DNA from: Mogibacterium sp.
GTDB lineage: Bacteria > Bacillota > Clostridia > Peptostreptococcales > Anaerovoracaceae
Length of the DNA stretch: 64,000 bases
Reading direction: 5' to 3'
Assembly (NCBI GenBank): GCA_016775335.1
Contig: JAEUGJ010000030.1
Coordinates: 108,026-172,025, forward strand
The notes under the pieces were generated by a model. That model was not told where the DNA came from. It saw only the letters and a list, made by a program, of their open reading frames with translations, and did not search any database. Numbering within the stretch: the stretch's first letter is position 1; the number at the start of each line of letters is the position of its first letter. Position numbers and translations under genes: made by a program. This document shows, piece after piece, positions 1 to 8,704 of the stretch.

Positions 1-1
1 C

Positions 2-82
2 CGCATCGACACGGAGCGAAAGGTGAACCGCCTGATTCTGAAGAACAAATTCGACGAAGCCCGGGAAGTGCTGGGTGTGTAG
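2..82 (+). CDS. C-terminal end of an unidentified protein (cut by window edge)
   Basis: An open frame enters from the left edge and stops at TAG (80-82), giving 26 residues that end in FDEAREVLGV. They are charged and look helical, but this is too little to assign a family. A strong hairpin with a T-run follows 19 bases later, which supports a real gene end. The start and most of the gene lie outside the window. Confidence 0.55.
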   Translation, partial: RIDTERKVNRLILKNKFDEAREVLGV

Positions 83-100
83 GCGAACCACCGCATATTA

Positions 101-147
101 AAAGACCGGCCTCCGAGTCCGTTCAAGCTCGGGTACCGGTCTTTTTC
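101..147. terminator. Bidirectional intrinsic terminator
   Basis: An outer stem AAAGACCGG/CCGGTCTTT and an inner stem CCGAG/CTCGG are followed by a T-run on the plus strand and an A/T run on the minus strand. It sits between the incoming plus-strand gene and the end of the minus-strand MATE gene, so it probably serves both. Confidence 0.8.
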
Positions 148-159
148 TTATGCAGCAAA

Positions 160-1509
160 TCAAACCAACGATTCTTTCTTCATCTCGAAATGCAGGAGGA
201 TCGGTATCGCCAGTCCCTTGATGACGGTGGAAATGCAGATGGCCCACCAAAATCCGGTGACGCATCCGAAGGCCGCCGCCATCGGAATTCGGAGCAGGCT
301 CCCGATAATGCTACAGGCCGCCGGGACGATTGGTTTGCCGATGCCCCGGTAGGTTCCGGTAGCAACCACCTCCAGGCAGTAGAAGATCTGCGAGTATCCG
401 ATAATCCGAAGATAATCCGTTCCGGTTTCAATCGCCAGCGAATCCGTAAAGAACAGTTTAATCAGCGGCCGTCCCTCACAGATGAACAGCAAGGTGGTGA
501 GCACACCCAGCACCAGCATCAGATAGATCCCCACACGGTAGCCGTCGCGAATCCGCTTGTCCTTTCCGGCACCGAAGTTCTGCGCCACGAAAGAGGTCAT
601 GGCCACCTGAAACGCGTTGGCGGTCATGTAGGCGACGGATTCAATCTGCGTCGCCACCCGTTGGATGCCGATATAGGTACTGCCGTACACCGTAATCATC
701 TTCCCCAGCACGCTGGAAATCATGGCAAAGATAATCGTCTGGATGGCAGCGGGAAAACCGTAGCATAAAATGATTTTGCATTCTTCCCGGCTCATCCGGT
801 AGCGGCTGCGGAAACTGCCCTCTCGAAAGAGATGCCGATCCCGATGCACCCGCAGGGCATACAAAAGGCTGACCACCATCTGAGAGAACAGGGTGGCATA
901 ACCCGCGCCGTCAGATCCCAGCGCCGGAGAACCCAGCAGTCCGAAAATCAGAACCGGGTCCAGAATGACGTTGAGAATCATTCCCACCAAATTGTATTTA
1001 AACGGCGTCTGACTGTCCCCCGCCGCAGTGTAGATTCCCAGCAGCACGTAATTGTATCCCATGAACAACACGCTGATGATGGTGATGGTGAGATAGCTGA
1101 CGGTATAGGAAACGATGACATCGTTCTGAATATGGTAAAACCCCACGATGGAATGCCGAAATATCAGAACCGGAAGCACGTACAGCAGCATGATAATCCA
1201 GTTCAGCGTAATGGACGTCCCGGAAGCCACCTGCGCTTGCGTCAGGTCGTTTTTTCCCAACAGCATCCCGATGCGCACCTGGGCACCGGTCTGCACAATC
1301 ATGCAGATTCCCTGAGCCAGAAAAAGAAGCAGCCCCGCGGTGGACACCGCCGTCACCGCCTCAATCCCCAGACGGCTCACCCACAAGGTATCGATTAAAT
1401 TGTACGCCATCTGAACGAACTGAGAGGCAATCAGCGGCAGCGACATTTGAATCAGTGCCTTCGAAATACTGCCCTGAGTCAGATTTTTCACCGTATCTTT
1501 GTGTTTCAT
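160..1509 (-). CDS. MATE family efflux transporter
   Basis: A 449-residue polytopic protein of about 12 membrane segments, the normal size for the multidrug and toxin extrusion family. These are inner-membrane antiporters that export cationic drugs or metabolites using Na+ or H+. The N-terminal segment (SISKALIQMSLPLIASQFVQ) and the two-lobed pattern of six plus six helices are typical of MatE domains. The gene stands alone on the minus strand with a terminator after it, and it diverges from the GntR genes at 1681. The start at 1509 is the first ATG before the hydrophobic region; no strong ribosome binding site is visible close to it. The substrate cannot be read from sequence. Confidence 0.9.
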   Translation of the reverse strand: MKHKDTVKNLTQGSISKALIQMSLPLIASQFVQMAYNLIDTLWVSRLGIEAVTAVSTAGLLLFLAQGICMIVQTGAQVRIGMLLGKNDLTQAQVASGTSITLNWIIMLLYVLPVLIFRHSIVGFYHIQNDVIVSYTVSYLTITIISVLFMGYNYVLLGIYTAAGDSQTPFKYNLVGMILNVILDPVLIFGLLGSPALGSDGAGYATLFSQMVVSLLYALRVHRDRHLFREGSFRSRYRMSREECKIILCYGFPAAIQTIIFAMISSVLGKMITVYGSTYIGIQRVATQIESVAYMTANAFQVAMTSFVAQNFGAGKDKRIRDGYRVGIYLMLVLGVLTTLLFICEGRPLIKLFFTDSLAIETGTDYLRIIGYSQIFYCLEVVATGTYRGIGKPIVPAACSIIGSLLRIPMAAAFGCVTGFWWAICISTVIKGLAIPILLHFEMKKESLV

Positions 1510-1616
1510 CTATCTGTAAAACCCCCATCAAACTCGAATTTTTTTATTAAAAGTAAAAATATTTTTCCACTAACTCCCGGGACTTCCGGGAAGCCTTCAC
1601 TATTTTATCAAATCTA

Positions 1617-1645
1617 TTGTAATATTTCATCAAATATTATAAAAT
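1617..1645 (+). promoter_or_regulatory. Promoter for the GntR pair
   Basis: A -35 TTGTAA and a -10 TAAAAT are separated by 17 bases in an AT-rich stretch. Transcription would start about 30 bases before the ATG at 1681. Seen by pattern only. Confidence 0.6.
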
Positions 1646-1680
1646 TTAAAAAGATAATTGCGAAAAGAAAGGGTTCAATA

Positions 1681-2331
1681 ATGGGAACAGACAATACACT
1701 AACCAATGAAATCTACAACGAGCTGTACCGGGCCATCACCCACCAGGAGCTGAAGCCGGGGCAGAACCTCACCCTCACCATGCTAAAGAAGCAATTCAAC
1801 GTGAGCCACACCCCCATCCGGGAAGCCCTCACCCGCCTCAGCGCCGACGGACTGGTTACCTACCATCCCAACAAAGGCATGAAGGTAGCGGACTTCTCCG
1901 AAAGTGAGATTCGGGAAATTTTCCAGTTCACCGCCGAGCTGGAAGTGCTGGCCCTTCGCTTCTGCAGCAATGCCTTCACTCTGGCACCGCTGATGGAACG
2001 TCTTCAATCCATTGTGGACCGGGAAGCGGAAGCGCTGGAAAAGGGCGATTTCGAAGCTTGGGAAAAGATATCCGGAACCTTCCACGATGTATTCTACAAG
2101 TTTTCGGATAACCGGTATTTGGATGAGACGGCGGAACGGATGAGCGCCCGCATGGAACTCATGTCCCACATGTATTCTCGCGAAGGAACGGAAGAGCAAA
2201 TCTACCAGCGTCACAGGGGAATCTGCGAAGCCGTACAGCAGCGGGATTTCGATCTGGCCGCCGAGCGGATTCGGGCACACCTCCAGTTCAGCATGATGTC
2301 GGTTCTGGATTCCTACAAGAAGAACCGCTAA
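1681..2331 (+). CDS. GntR family transcriptional regulator, FCD type
   Basis: A 216-residue DNA-binding regulator. Residues about 8-70 form the GntR winged helix-turn-helix, with the hallmark NVSHTPIREALTRLSADGLV. The helical C-terminal half fits an FCD ligand-binding domain. The frame stays open upstream to 1447, but the ATG at 1681 is preceded by AAAGAAAGGG and lies just after a promoter, so the longer form is unlikely. It is followed after 31 bases by a second, related GntR gene (about 223 residues) in the same direction, so the two look like a duplicated pair. Likely targets are the nearby peptidase/transporter genes, some of which share an operator-like repeat; this is inference. Confidence 0.88.
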   Translation: MGTDNTLTNEIYNELYRAITHQELKPGQNLTLTMLKKQFNVSHTPIREALTRLSADGLVTYHPNKGMKVADFSESEIREIFQFTAELEVLALRFCSNAFTLAPLMERLQSIVDREAEALEKGDFEAWEKISGTFHDVFYKFSDNRYLDETAERMSARMELMSHMYSREGTEEQIYQRHRGICEAVQQRDFDLAAERIRAHLQFSMMSVLDSYKKNR

Positions 2332-2362
2332 TTCAGTGCAGCGAAGAAAGGAATACTACTAA

Positions 2363-3034
2363 ATGAATGCCAACAGTGCAACCGTCAGCGAAAGAATATA
2401 TACCGCCATCCGAGACGATATTCTGAACAAAACTCTGGTTTCGGGTGAAAAACTCACCATCAAAAAACTTCATGAAATGTACGGTGTCAGTTCCTCCCCT
2501 ATTCGGGAGGCCCTGTTCCGCCTTCAGCAGGATGGGTTGATTGAATACCGCTCCAACGCGGGCATGCGGGTCATCGAATTCACCCGCCAGGACCTGGCAG
2601 AAATCTACATGCTCCTCACCGAGTTCGATGTGATTGCCCTCCGGGCCGCCACAATTCCGGGCCGAAGGCTCGGCACCCTGGCGGCCCTGGAACTGTGCAT
2701 GGAGAAATCCCGGGCTTCCATTGAAAACAAGCTCTGGAATTATTACAGCGATGCCTTCCACAGCATCCTGTATGAAGAAGCGCAGAACGGCCGACTCACC
2801 GATGCGGCGCGGAAGATTCGCATCCAGTCCACCATCTTCTCGAATCAGTATGAGATTAAAGAAGAAAACCGCCGGGAAATCCTGAAACAGCACGAGGAAA
2901 TTCTAAATGCCATTCGGGACAACCGGTTGGACCGGGCGGAGAACCTGATGCGAACCCACGTGGGATCTTCCTACGCCAAAGCGCTGTCGATTCTGGACGA
3001 AGAGGAAGAAGAGTCGGAAGAATCCAGCAAATAG
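2363..3034 (+). CDS. GntR family transcriptional regulator, FCD type (second of a pair)
   Basis: A 223-residue regulator with the GntR HTH at residues about 8-72 (GVSSSPIREALFRLQQDGLI) followed by a helical FCD-like domain. AGAAAGGAA lies about 10 bases before the ATG. The C-terminus is strongly acidic (LDEEEEESEESSK), and the last 64 bases overlap the 3' end of the convergent M20 dipeptidase gene. It is a paralogue of the preceding gene and probably co-transcribed with it. The ligand is unknown; amino acids or peptides would fit the neighbours. Confidence 0.87.
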   Translation: MNANSATVSERIYTAIRDDILNKTLVSGEKLTIKKLHEMYGVSSSPIREALFRLQQDGLIEYRSNAGMRVIEFTRQDLAEIYMLLTEFDVIALRAATIPGRRLGTLAALELCMEKSRASIENKLWNYYSDAFHSILYEEAQNGRLTDAARKIRIQSTIFSNQYEIKEENRREILKQHEEILNAIRDNRLDRAENLMRTHVGSSYAKALSILDEEEEESEESSK

Positions 3035-4263
3035 ACCAGTGCTCGCTCGTAGATTTCCTCCAATTTCAGGAAATCATCCACCAGAATGTATTCATCCTCC
3101 ATGTGCTCCCGATTCTCATGTCCCGGAAAATTCGGTCCAAAAGCCACCATATTGCGCATGGCTTTGGCATAGGTCCCCCCGCCGATGGAAATCGGCCGGC
3201 TCTCGTCTCCGGTCACTTCCCGGTAAGCCGACAGAAGGGCGCCCAGCACCGGACTGTCCAACGGCGTGTACAGCGGACGCACTTGATAGACGCATTCGCA
3301 GGATGCGCCGTACGAACTGAATTGACGAACCAAGGATCCGGATATTTCATCCGGATTTTTCTTTGCCGGATAACGGATGTCCACCATCAAGGTCACCTTA
3401 TCGGCGCCTACTTCCAGGAGTCCGGCATTCAGCGTGAGCTTTCCGCTCTCGTCCTCCGCCGCGATTCCCAGCTTCTCTCCGTATATGGTTTTCCCGATCA
3501 AATCCGCATACATCTCGGCGAACCGGTTCTCCGGCTCCGCCCGGTGCACCTTCTCCATCAGCGCCGAAATTCCGTTGACCCCCAGCCATGGCGCACATCC
3601 GTGACACGCCTTTCCGGACGCCTCATAGGAACCGAATTTTGTTTTTACCCGAGCGTGCGCCGGCACCATATTGGGTGCGGTCCCCCCTTCGCCTTCCCGG
3701 AATCCGGACTCCGCCCGAGGCATTTCTACCTGAAAAACCATGGCCCCCAGCTCGTTCTGAATGGCCGGGAAATCGCCGTCGGGGGTAAAACCACATTCCG
3801 GAATTTCTTCCGCCTCCGTATAGGCTTCAATGTCTCGCCACTCCCCGTTTTCTTCCGTCTGCCCCAGAATCAGCCGGATGCGTGCCGGAGGAGTGGATTT
3901 TTCTTTTAGGGTCTTCATGGCGTACAGCACGGCGATGGTGGGGCCTTTGTCGTCGGTGGTGCCCCGGCCGTAGATTTTTCCGTCCACGATTTCACCGCCG
4001 AAGGGATCCTGCGTCCAGCCATCCCCCGCCGGCACCACATCCAGGTGGGACAGGATTCCAATCAGTCGCGGACCCTCTCCGATTTCTATGTACGCGTACT
4101 TTCCCGGTACGTCCGTCACCCGCATGCCGAAGGATTTTGCCAGGTTCAGCACGTATTCCTTGGCGCGATGGACCTCTTTCCCGTAGGGATATTCCGGTCC
4201 CTCTTCTTTTGCAATGCTTTGAAACGACACCAGCTTCTGCAGTGCCTCAATCATCTCGTTCAT
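2971..4263 (-). CDS. M20 family metallo-dipeptidase (PepV/Sapep-like)
   Basis: A 430-residue zinc peptidase that would release amino acids from dipeptides in the cytoplasm. Metal-binding features include SHLDVVPAG (the His-x-Asp pair), GRGTTDDKGP (bridging Asp) and the EE pair of GQTEENGEW, arranged as in PepV-like M20 enzymes. The C-terminus ends in a serine-rich tail (DSSDSSSSSSR) that is the antisense of the acidic tail of the GntR gene it overlaps by 64 bases. It follows the GPH transporter on the same strand after about 70 bases. The start at 4263 has AGGAGG at a good distance. Confidence 0.88.
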   Translation of the reverse strand: MNEMIEALQKLVSFQSIAKEEGPEYPYGKEVHRAKEYVLNLAKSFGMRVTDVPGKYAYIEIGEGPRLIGILSHLDVVPAGDGWTQDPFGGEIVDGKIYGRGTTDDKGPTIAVLYAMKTLKEKSTPPARIRLILGQTEENGEWRDIEAYTEAEEIPECGFTPDGDFPAIQNELGAMVFQVEMPRAESGFREGEGGTAPNMVPAHARVKTKFGSYEASGKACHGCAPWLGVNGISALMEKVHRAEPENRFAEMYADLIGKTIYGEKLGIAAEDESGKLTLNAGLLEVGADKVTLMVDIRYPAKKNPDEISGSLVRQFSSYGASCECVYQVRPLYTPLDSPVLGALLSAYREVTGDESRPISIGGGTYAKAMRNMVAFGPNFPGHENREHMEDEYILVDDFLKLEEIYERALVYLLDSSDSSSSSSRIDSALA

Positions 4264-4332
4264 TTTTTCCTCCTGTTAGCAAAACAGAGCGGCAAATTCC
4301 GCCGCCCTGTTTCTTTAAAATGTTGTATTCTT

Positions 4333-5808
4333 TTATTTTTCCAGAACTTCCGGTGTTTCGGCTGCTGCGGTTTCGGCAGGAGCTTCTTCGCTCTCGATTT
4401 CCTCGATGAGCTTTTCTTCCGCTGCCTTGCGGGCATCGATTTCCGCCTGCATCTGCGGAAGCTGCTTCTCCAGCTTGGACAGGCGATAGAATGCGAACAC
4501 CAGAATGATGAAGATTATCAGCGGAATGGTAACGATTTCCGCAAAGAACAGGTTCTGAATCGCCTGGCTCTGTTCCGTAGCGGATGCCTGATAGTGGAAT
4601 GCGGTGAGCAGGGAGCTTGCCAGGATTCCACCGCCGGCCAATCCGGCTTTCTGTGCAAAGGTAAAGATGGACATAATGGTTCCGCCGTTGTCCACGCCGC
4701 TCTTCCACTCGCCGTAGGTCATGGAGTCCAGTGCACACTGGTAGATCATCTGTGCGAACAGACCTACACCGATGCCTTCACAGCCCCAGCAGAAGAACAG
4801 GATTGGCAGGCTGGCATCGTGGGTGATGAAACGGAGCCCGAAGCTGATCACCAGTGCAACGCTGGAGATGGAGCAGGACATGGCATTTCCGAATTTTTTG
4901 CCCATGTATCCCATTCCCACGATGGCGATAAAGCTGATGACCGACGACATGGTGGAATATACACCCATCAGGTTGGTGTTGTGCAAGTTATACTGCAGGT
5001 AGTATACCATGGATGCACCGTTCAGCGCGTTGTAGATCATGAACATGATGTTTACCAAGCATACGAACAGGGCGTATTTGTTGGTAACCAGTGCTTTCAG
5101 GATGGCGCCCACGCTCTGCTTTTCCGCCTCTTCCTTAATTCTCTCGTCTTGGCTGTTCTTGTCCAGCTTATAGGAAGGTTCTTCAAATCCCTTGCTGGCT
5201 GCGTATACGGTGAGGAAAGAAGTCGCATAGATTACGCCGCAGATGATGGCGAAGATGAAGAATCCCTTGGTCTGGTCTCCGCCGCCGATCAGCTTTACGA
5301 ACGGCAGTGCGGTTGCGGTGACCAGTACGCTGGCGATGGTATTTCCGTATCCTCTCCACTGGCCCAGTTTCACTCGCTCTTCCTTATCCGTTGTAATTCT
5401 CGCCAGCAATGTGTTGAACGGTACGTTGGTAGCGGTCTGTGCCATGCCCTGGAACAGGTAGGTGATGGCAACAAAGATGATCAGATAACTCTGCTTCAGG
5501 TGCGGAGCCCAATAGCTGAGCGCCACGCAGATACCGGCCGGAACGGACAGGTATTTCAGCCATGCACGACATTTTCCTTCTTTTGAAACGGTCTTATCCA
5601 GGATGACGCCCATCATCGGGTCGTTAATGGCATCCCATACCTTTGCGATTACCATGATAACGGTAGCCGCCGCTGCCGGAATCTTTGCCACATCGGTGTA
5701 GAACCAGAGAAGGAAGAATGCGTTCAGAATATTCAATGTGCTCTTTCCGAAGTCTCCATAGGCCATGGCAAACTTAATTCGAATCGGTAATTTTTGACTC
5801 TTTTCCAT
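4333..5808 (-). CDS. GPH-family (glycoside-pentoside-hexuronide:cation) MFS symporter
   Basis: A 491-residue membrane carrier with about 12 transmembrane segments. The N-terminal motif (AMAYGDFGKSTLN) and the loop NDPMMGVILD match the GPH/MelB branch, which normally moves sugars with Na+ or H+. The C-terminus is a charged Glu/Ala-rich tail. An upstream in-frame ATG at 5850 exists, but the ATG at 5808 has GAGGG at the right distance. The gene lies upstream of the M20 dipeptidase and diverges from an M42/PepT pair, so a peptide-derived or amino-sugar substrate is possible. The substrate is not determined. Confidence 0.86.
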   Translation of the reverse strand: MEKSQKLPIRIKFAMAYGDFGKSTLNILNAFFLLWFYTDVAKIPAAAATVIMVIAKVWDAINDPMMGVILDKTVSKEGKCRAWLKYLSVPAGICVALSYWAPHLKQSYLIIFVAITYLFQGMAQTATNVPFNTLLARITTDKEERVKLGQWRGYGNTIASVLVTATALPFVKLIGGGDQTKGFFIFAIICGVIYATSFLTVYAASKGFEEPSYKLDKNSQDERIKEEAEKQSVGAILKALVTNKYALFVCLVNIMFMIYNALNGASMVYYLQYNLHNTNLMGVYSTMSSVISFIAIVGMGYMGKKFGNAMSCSISSVALVISFGLRFITHDASLPILFFCWGCEGIGVGLFAQMIYQCALDSMTYGEWKSGVDNGGTIMSIFTFAQKAGLAGGGILASSLLTAFHYQASATEQSQAIQNLFFAEIVTIPLIIFIILVFAFYRLSKLEKQLPQMQAEIDARKAAEEKLIEEIESEEAPAETAAAETPEVLEK

Positions 5809-5882
5809 ATTTTTACCCTCGTGAAATATGTTTTCTATAACACATTTCAATTTAACAACAAATTTAACATATAGTTTTTGTT

Positions 5883-5934
5883 AGTCGAACTGAATTGTTG
5901 CGTTCATTTTATATAATTTGCAATATGTTGTCAA
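5883..5934 (-). promoter_or_regulatory. Promoter of the GPH transporter with operator-like motif
   Basis: On the minus strand, TTGACA (5934-5929) and TAAAAT (5911-5906) are 17 bases apart. Just downstream, on the plus strand at 5883-5897, lies AGTCGAACTGAATTG. A near copy of this motif sits at the start site of the divergent M42 promoter. The position over +1 suggests a repressor site. Confidence 0.65.
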
Positions 5935-5969
5935 TCTTTTTCGCAAATTTTGTAATATTTAATTTTTTG

Positions 5970-6019
5970 TTGCAAAATCCGTATTCATGTGATAATATTC
6001 AGACAGTTGAACTGAATCA
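5970..6019 (+). promoter_or_regulatory. Promoter of the M42/pepT unit with operator-like motif
   Basis: TTGCAA (5970-5975) and TAATAT (5993-5998) have 17-base spacing. The motif AGTTGAACTGAATCA at 6005-6019 covers the expected start site and contains the 11-base palindrome CAGTTGAACTG. Confidence 0.65.
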
Positions 6020-6053
6020 CCTGCATTTTTGAACGTGAAAGGGGTTTCAAAAA

Positions 6054-7070
6054 ATGAAATTATTAGAAGAACTGACACAGGCCTGGGGCGTCTCCGGAAG
6101 AGAAAAGAACGTTCGGGCCATCATCCGGAGAGAAATCCGGGATTATGTGGATGAATGTTATACCGATGCCATGGGAAATCTGATTGCCTATAAGAAAGGT
6201 ACGGATTCGGAAAACAGCAAAAAGATTATGTACACCGCCCACATGGACGAAATCGGTTTCCAGGTTACTCATATTGAAGGCGACGGAAGAATCAAGGTCT
6301 ACAGTGTGGGCTGGACTTGGACCAGCTCCATCTACAACGATAAGGTTATTTTCCAGAACGGTGTCATCGGCGTCGTAGGCTGCGACGGTCCGGTGGAAGA
6401 AGCCCACAACAAAGCGCAGGCTCTCTACATCGACATCGGCTGCACCAGCAAGGAAGAAACCATGAAGTACGTACAGCCGGGAGATTATTGCGGATTTATC
6501 GGTAAGTATTACGAGCTGCAGAACGACCGCATCAGCGCCAAATCCCTGGATGACCGGGTGGCTTGCTACGTGCTGATCGAAGCCATCAAGAAGAATCAGG
6601 GACAGTATCCGAACGACATCTACTATGTATTCACCGTTCAGGAAGAAGTGGGCTGCCGCGGTTCCGTGGTTGCCGCAGAGCGAATCAAGCCGGAAATCGG
6701 TGTCTCCGTGGACGTTACGCCGGATCACTACTATCCTTGCGATCTGAAGGGCTGCAACGAAGTGGGCAAAGGCGTAGGGGTTACCTTCGGAAACCCATCC
6801 GCAATGCTGGATGAATATCTGGTGGACGAAATGGTGAAAACCTGCGAAGAGAATGAAATCGACTATCAGCGGGATGTCATGGACCGAGGCGGCACGGATG
6901 CTTCCAGCATGAATCAGGCTTACTACGGAACCCGCGTAGCCGGAATTTCCATCGTGGACCGTTACCCGCACAGCCAGAGCTCCGTCATCTCCAAGCACGA
7001 TGTGGAATGCGCAATTGAGCTGGTGGACAAATACTCCGCACGGGAATTCATCTTCGAAGAGGAATGGTAG
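6054..7070 (+). CDS. M42 family metallopeptidase (glutamyl aminopeptidase/endoglucanase-like)
   Basis: A 338-residue member of the M42 family, whose members form large tetrahedral aminopeptidases that trim short peptides in the cytosol. The metal-binding His-x-Asp is seen at residues 63-65 (TAHMDEIGFQV). SAKSLDDRVACYV supplies the bridging Asp, and the EE pair of TVQEEVGCRGS (around residue 195) supplies the catalytic Glu. AAAGGGG precedes the ATG. It begins a two-gene unit with pepT, which starts 36 bases later, and has its own promoter and operator-like repeat. Confidence 0.92.
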   Translation: MKLLEELTQAWGVSGREKNVRAIIRREIRDYVDECYTDAMGNLIAYKKGTDSENSKKIMYTAHMDEIGFQVTHIEGDGRIKVYSVGWTWTSSIYNDKVIFQNGVIGVVGCDGPVEEAHNKAQALYIDIGCTSKEETMKYVQPGDYCGFIGKYYELQNDRISAKSLDDRVACYVLIEAIKKNQGQYPNDIYYVFTVQEEVGCRGSVVAAERIKPEIGVSVDVTPDHYYPCDLKGCNEVGKGVGVTFGNPSAMLDEYLVDEMVKTCEENEIDYQRDVMDRGGTDASSMNQAYYGTRVAGISIVDRYPHSQSSVISKHDVECAIELVDKYSAREFIFEEEW

Positions 7071-7106
7071 AAATAAAGAAAAATACACATTGAAAGGAAG
7101 TTACCG

Positions 7107-8318
7107 ATGAAAGGAATGGAACGATTCTTTCGCTACATCGGCATCCTGACGCCCAGTGATGAAAATTCCAAAGATCATCCTTCAAGTGCCTGCGAGTTCA
7201 ATCTTGCCCATGAATTGGTCAAGGAGCTGCAGGCACTTGGCGTATCCGATGCTTTTGTAGATGAAAACTGTTACGTATACGGACACATTCCCCCAACGCC
7301 GGGGAAGGAGGATGTGCCGGCAATCGGACTGATTGCTCACATGAATACGGTATCGGATTTCTGCGATGCCGCACCGAACCCTCAGATTATTGAAAACTAC
7401 GACGGAAAGGATGTCCCGCTGAGAACGAGCGGCCGAGTGCTTCGCGTGGCCGACTTCCCTCATCTTTCTCAGCTCAAGGGCCGCACCCTGATTACCACCG
7501 ACGGCACCACCATTCTGGGCTCCGACGATAAATCCGGAATCGCCGAAATCATGACCGCCGTAGAGCAGCTTGCCGGAATGCCCCACGGACCGGTGTCCGT
7601 TGCTTTTACGCCGGATGAAGAAATCGGCCGCGGTACCGATGATTTTCGGACGGAGGTGTTCGGGGCGAAATATGCTTTTACCCTGGACGGTGAGGCAGAA
7701 GGTGAAGTGCAGTACGAAAGCTTCAACGCCGCCGGGGCGGAAGTCTCCTTCCGAGGCAACAACGTACATCCCGGCTCCGCGAAGAACGTGATGGTAAACG
7801 CCGCTTTGGTGGCCATGGAATTCAACGAGATGCTGAATTCCGCTCAGCGCCCGGAATACACGGAGAATTACCAGGGCTTCGTCCACCTTACCGGCATGAC
7901 CGGTTCCGTGGCGGAAGCCCGGCTCAAGTACATCCTTCGGGACCACGACCGGAACATGCTCGCGGCCATGAAGGCCGGGATGGAGCTGGCGGCCCAGCGG
8001 CTGAACGAAAAGTATGGTGCGGGGACGGTGAAACTTACCATTCAGGATCAGTACCAAAACATGGCGGAAATCCTGGAAGACTATCCGGAGGTCATGGACG
8101 TGGCGCGAAAGGCCTGCCGGAACTGCGGCGTTTCGCCGATTTCCGTTCCCATTCGGGGGGCAACGGACGGAGCCATTCTCAGCTTCCGAGGGCTCCCTTG
8201 CCCGAACCTGGGAACCGGCGGCTATGCTTTCCACGGACCGTATGAGCACCTCACCGTGGAAGGAATGGATAAAATGATAGAAATCGTGCTGGAAATCCTG
8301 CGGATTTTCGCAGAATAG
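7107..8318 (+). CDS. pepT: Peptidase T (tripeptide aminopeptidase), M20B
   Basis: A 403-residue cytosolic tripeptidase that removes N-terminal residues from tripeptides. Family features are present: GSDDKSGIAEI (bridging Asp), TPDEEIGRGTD (catalytic Glu pair), FTLDGEAEGE (metal Asp) and the C-terminal GPYEH. One residue is odd. The first metal-site motif, normally HMDT in PepT, reads HMNT (about residues 78-81; codon AAT), so the Asp that supports the zinc-binding His is Asn. Activity may be altered. AAAGGAAG precedes the ATG. It follows the M42 gene and is followed by a 96-bp repeat array. Confidence 0.9.
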   Translation: MKGMERFFRYIGILTPSDENSKDHPSSACEFNLAHELVKELQALGVSDAFVDENCYVYGHIPPTPGKEDVPAIGLIAHMNTVSDFCDAAPNPQIIENYDGKDVPLRTSGRVLRVADFPHLSQLKGRTLITTDGTTILGSDDKSGIAEIMTAVEQLAGMPHGPVSVAFTPDEEIGRGTDDFRTEVFGAKYAFTLDGEAEGEVQYESFNAAGAEVSFRGNNVHPGSAKNVMVNAALVAMEFNEMLNSAQRPEYTENYQGFVHLTGMTGSVAEARLKYILRDHDRNMLAAMKAGMELAAQRLNEKYGAGTVKLTIQDQYQNMAEILEDYPEVMDVARKACRNCGVSPISVPIRGATDGAILSFRGLPCPNLGTGGYAFHGPYEHLTVEGMDKMIEIVLEILRIFAE

Positions 8319-8323
8319 GAAAA

Positions 8324-8655
8324 GGCGGCCGGGCCGGCTCTTCTGCTTTTCCCGGCCCGGGGTTTGCGTACGAAAACCGAATTCATTGGCTTTGTGGGAA
8401 GGCGTACGCAAACGGCGCCGGCGGCCGGGCCGGCTTTTCTTCTTTTCACGGCCCGGAGTTTGCGTACGAAAACCGAATTCATTGGCTTTCCGGGCAGGCG
8501 TACGCAAACTTCGCCGGCGGCCGGGCCGGCTTTTTTCTTTTTCCCGGCCCGGGGTTTGCGTACGAAAACCGAATTCATTGGCTTTGCGGGCAGGCGTACG
8601 CAAACGGTGCCGGCGGCCGGGCCGGCTTTTTTCTTTTTCCCGGCCCGGCCGGCCT
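8324..8655. repeat. Tandem array of a 96-bp GC-rich palindromic repeat (about 3.5 copies)
   Basis: Units start at 8324, 8420, 8516 and 8612 (partial), each exactly 96 bp. Each unit holds two inverted repeats: GGGCCGG/CCGGCCC around a pyrimidine loop (8331-8358 in unit 1) and TTTGCGTACG/CGTACGCAAA (8363-8412). Units differ at only a few positions. Because 96 is a multiple of three, long but spurious reading frames run through all phases. The array lies in the gap between pepT and the convergent ABC-F gene. Confidence 0.9.
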
Positions 8656-8704
8656 CTTTGCTCCCCCCTGCCCGCAAAGCCTTATTCCTTCGTTTCGGGG
8701 AGCA

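Noticed and set aside
1447..1680. N-terminal extension of the first GntR protein
   Set aside because: It crosses the promoter and AT-rich leader; the ATG at 1681 has the ribosome binding site and matches the normal family length.
4045..5586. Large open frame antisense to the GPH transporter (and similar ones antisense to infB, nadB, allFG and the flavoprotein)
   Set aside because: Each lies wholly opposite a gene with clear family motifs, lacks a plausible start signal and gives Cys/His/Gln-rich sequence without domains.
8324..8655. CRISPR array
   Set aside because: The whole 96-bp unit repeats with no unique spacers, and no cas genes are nearby.
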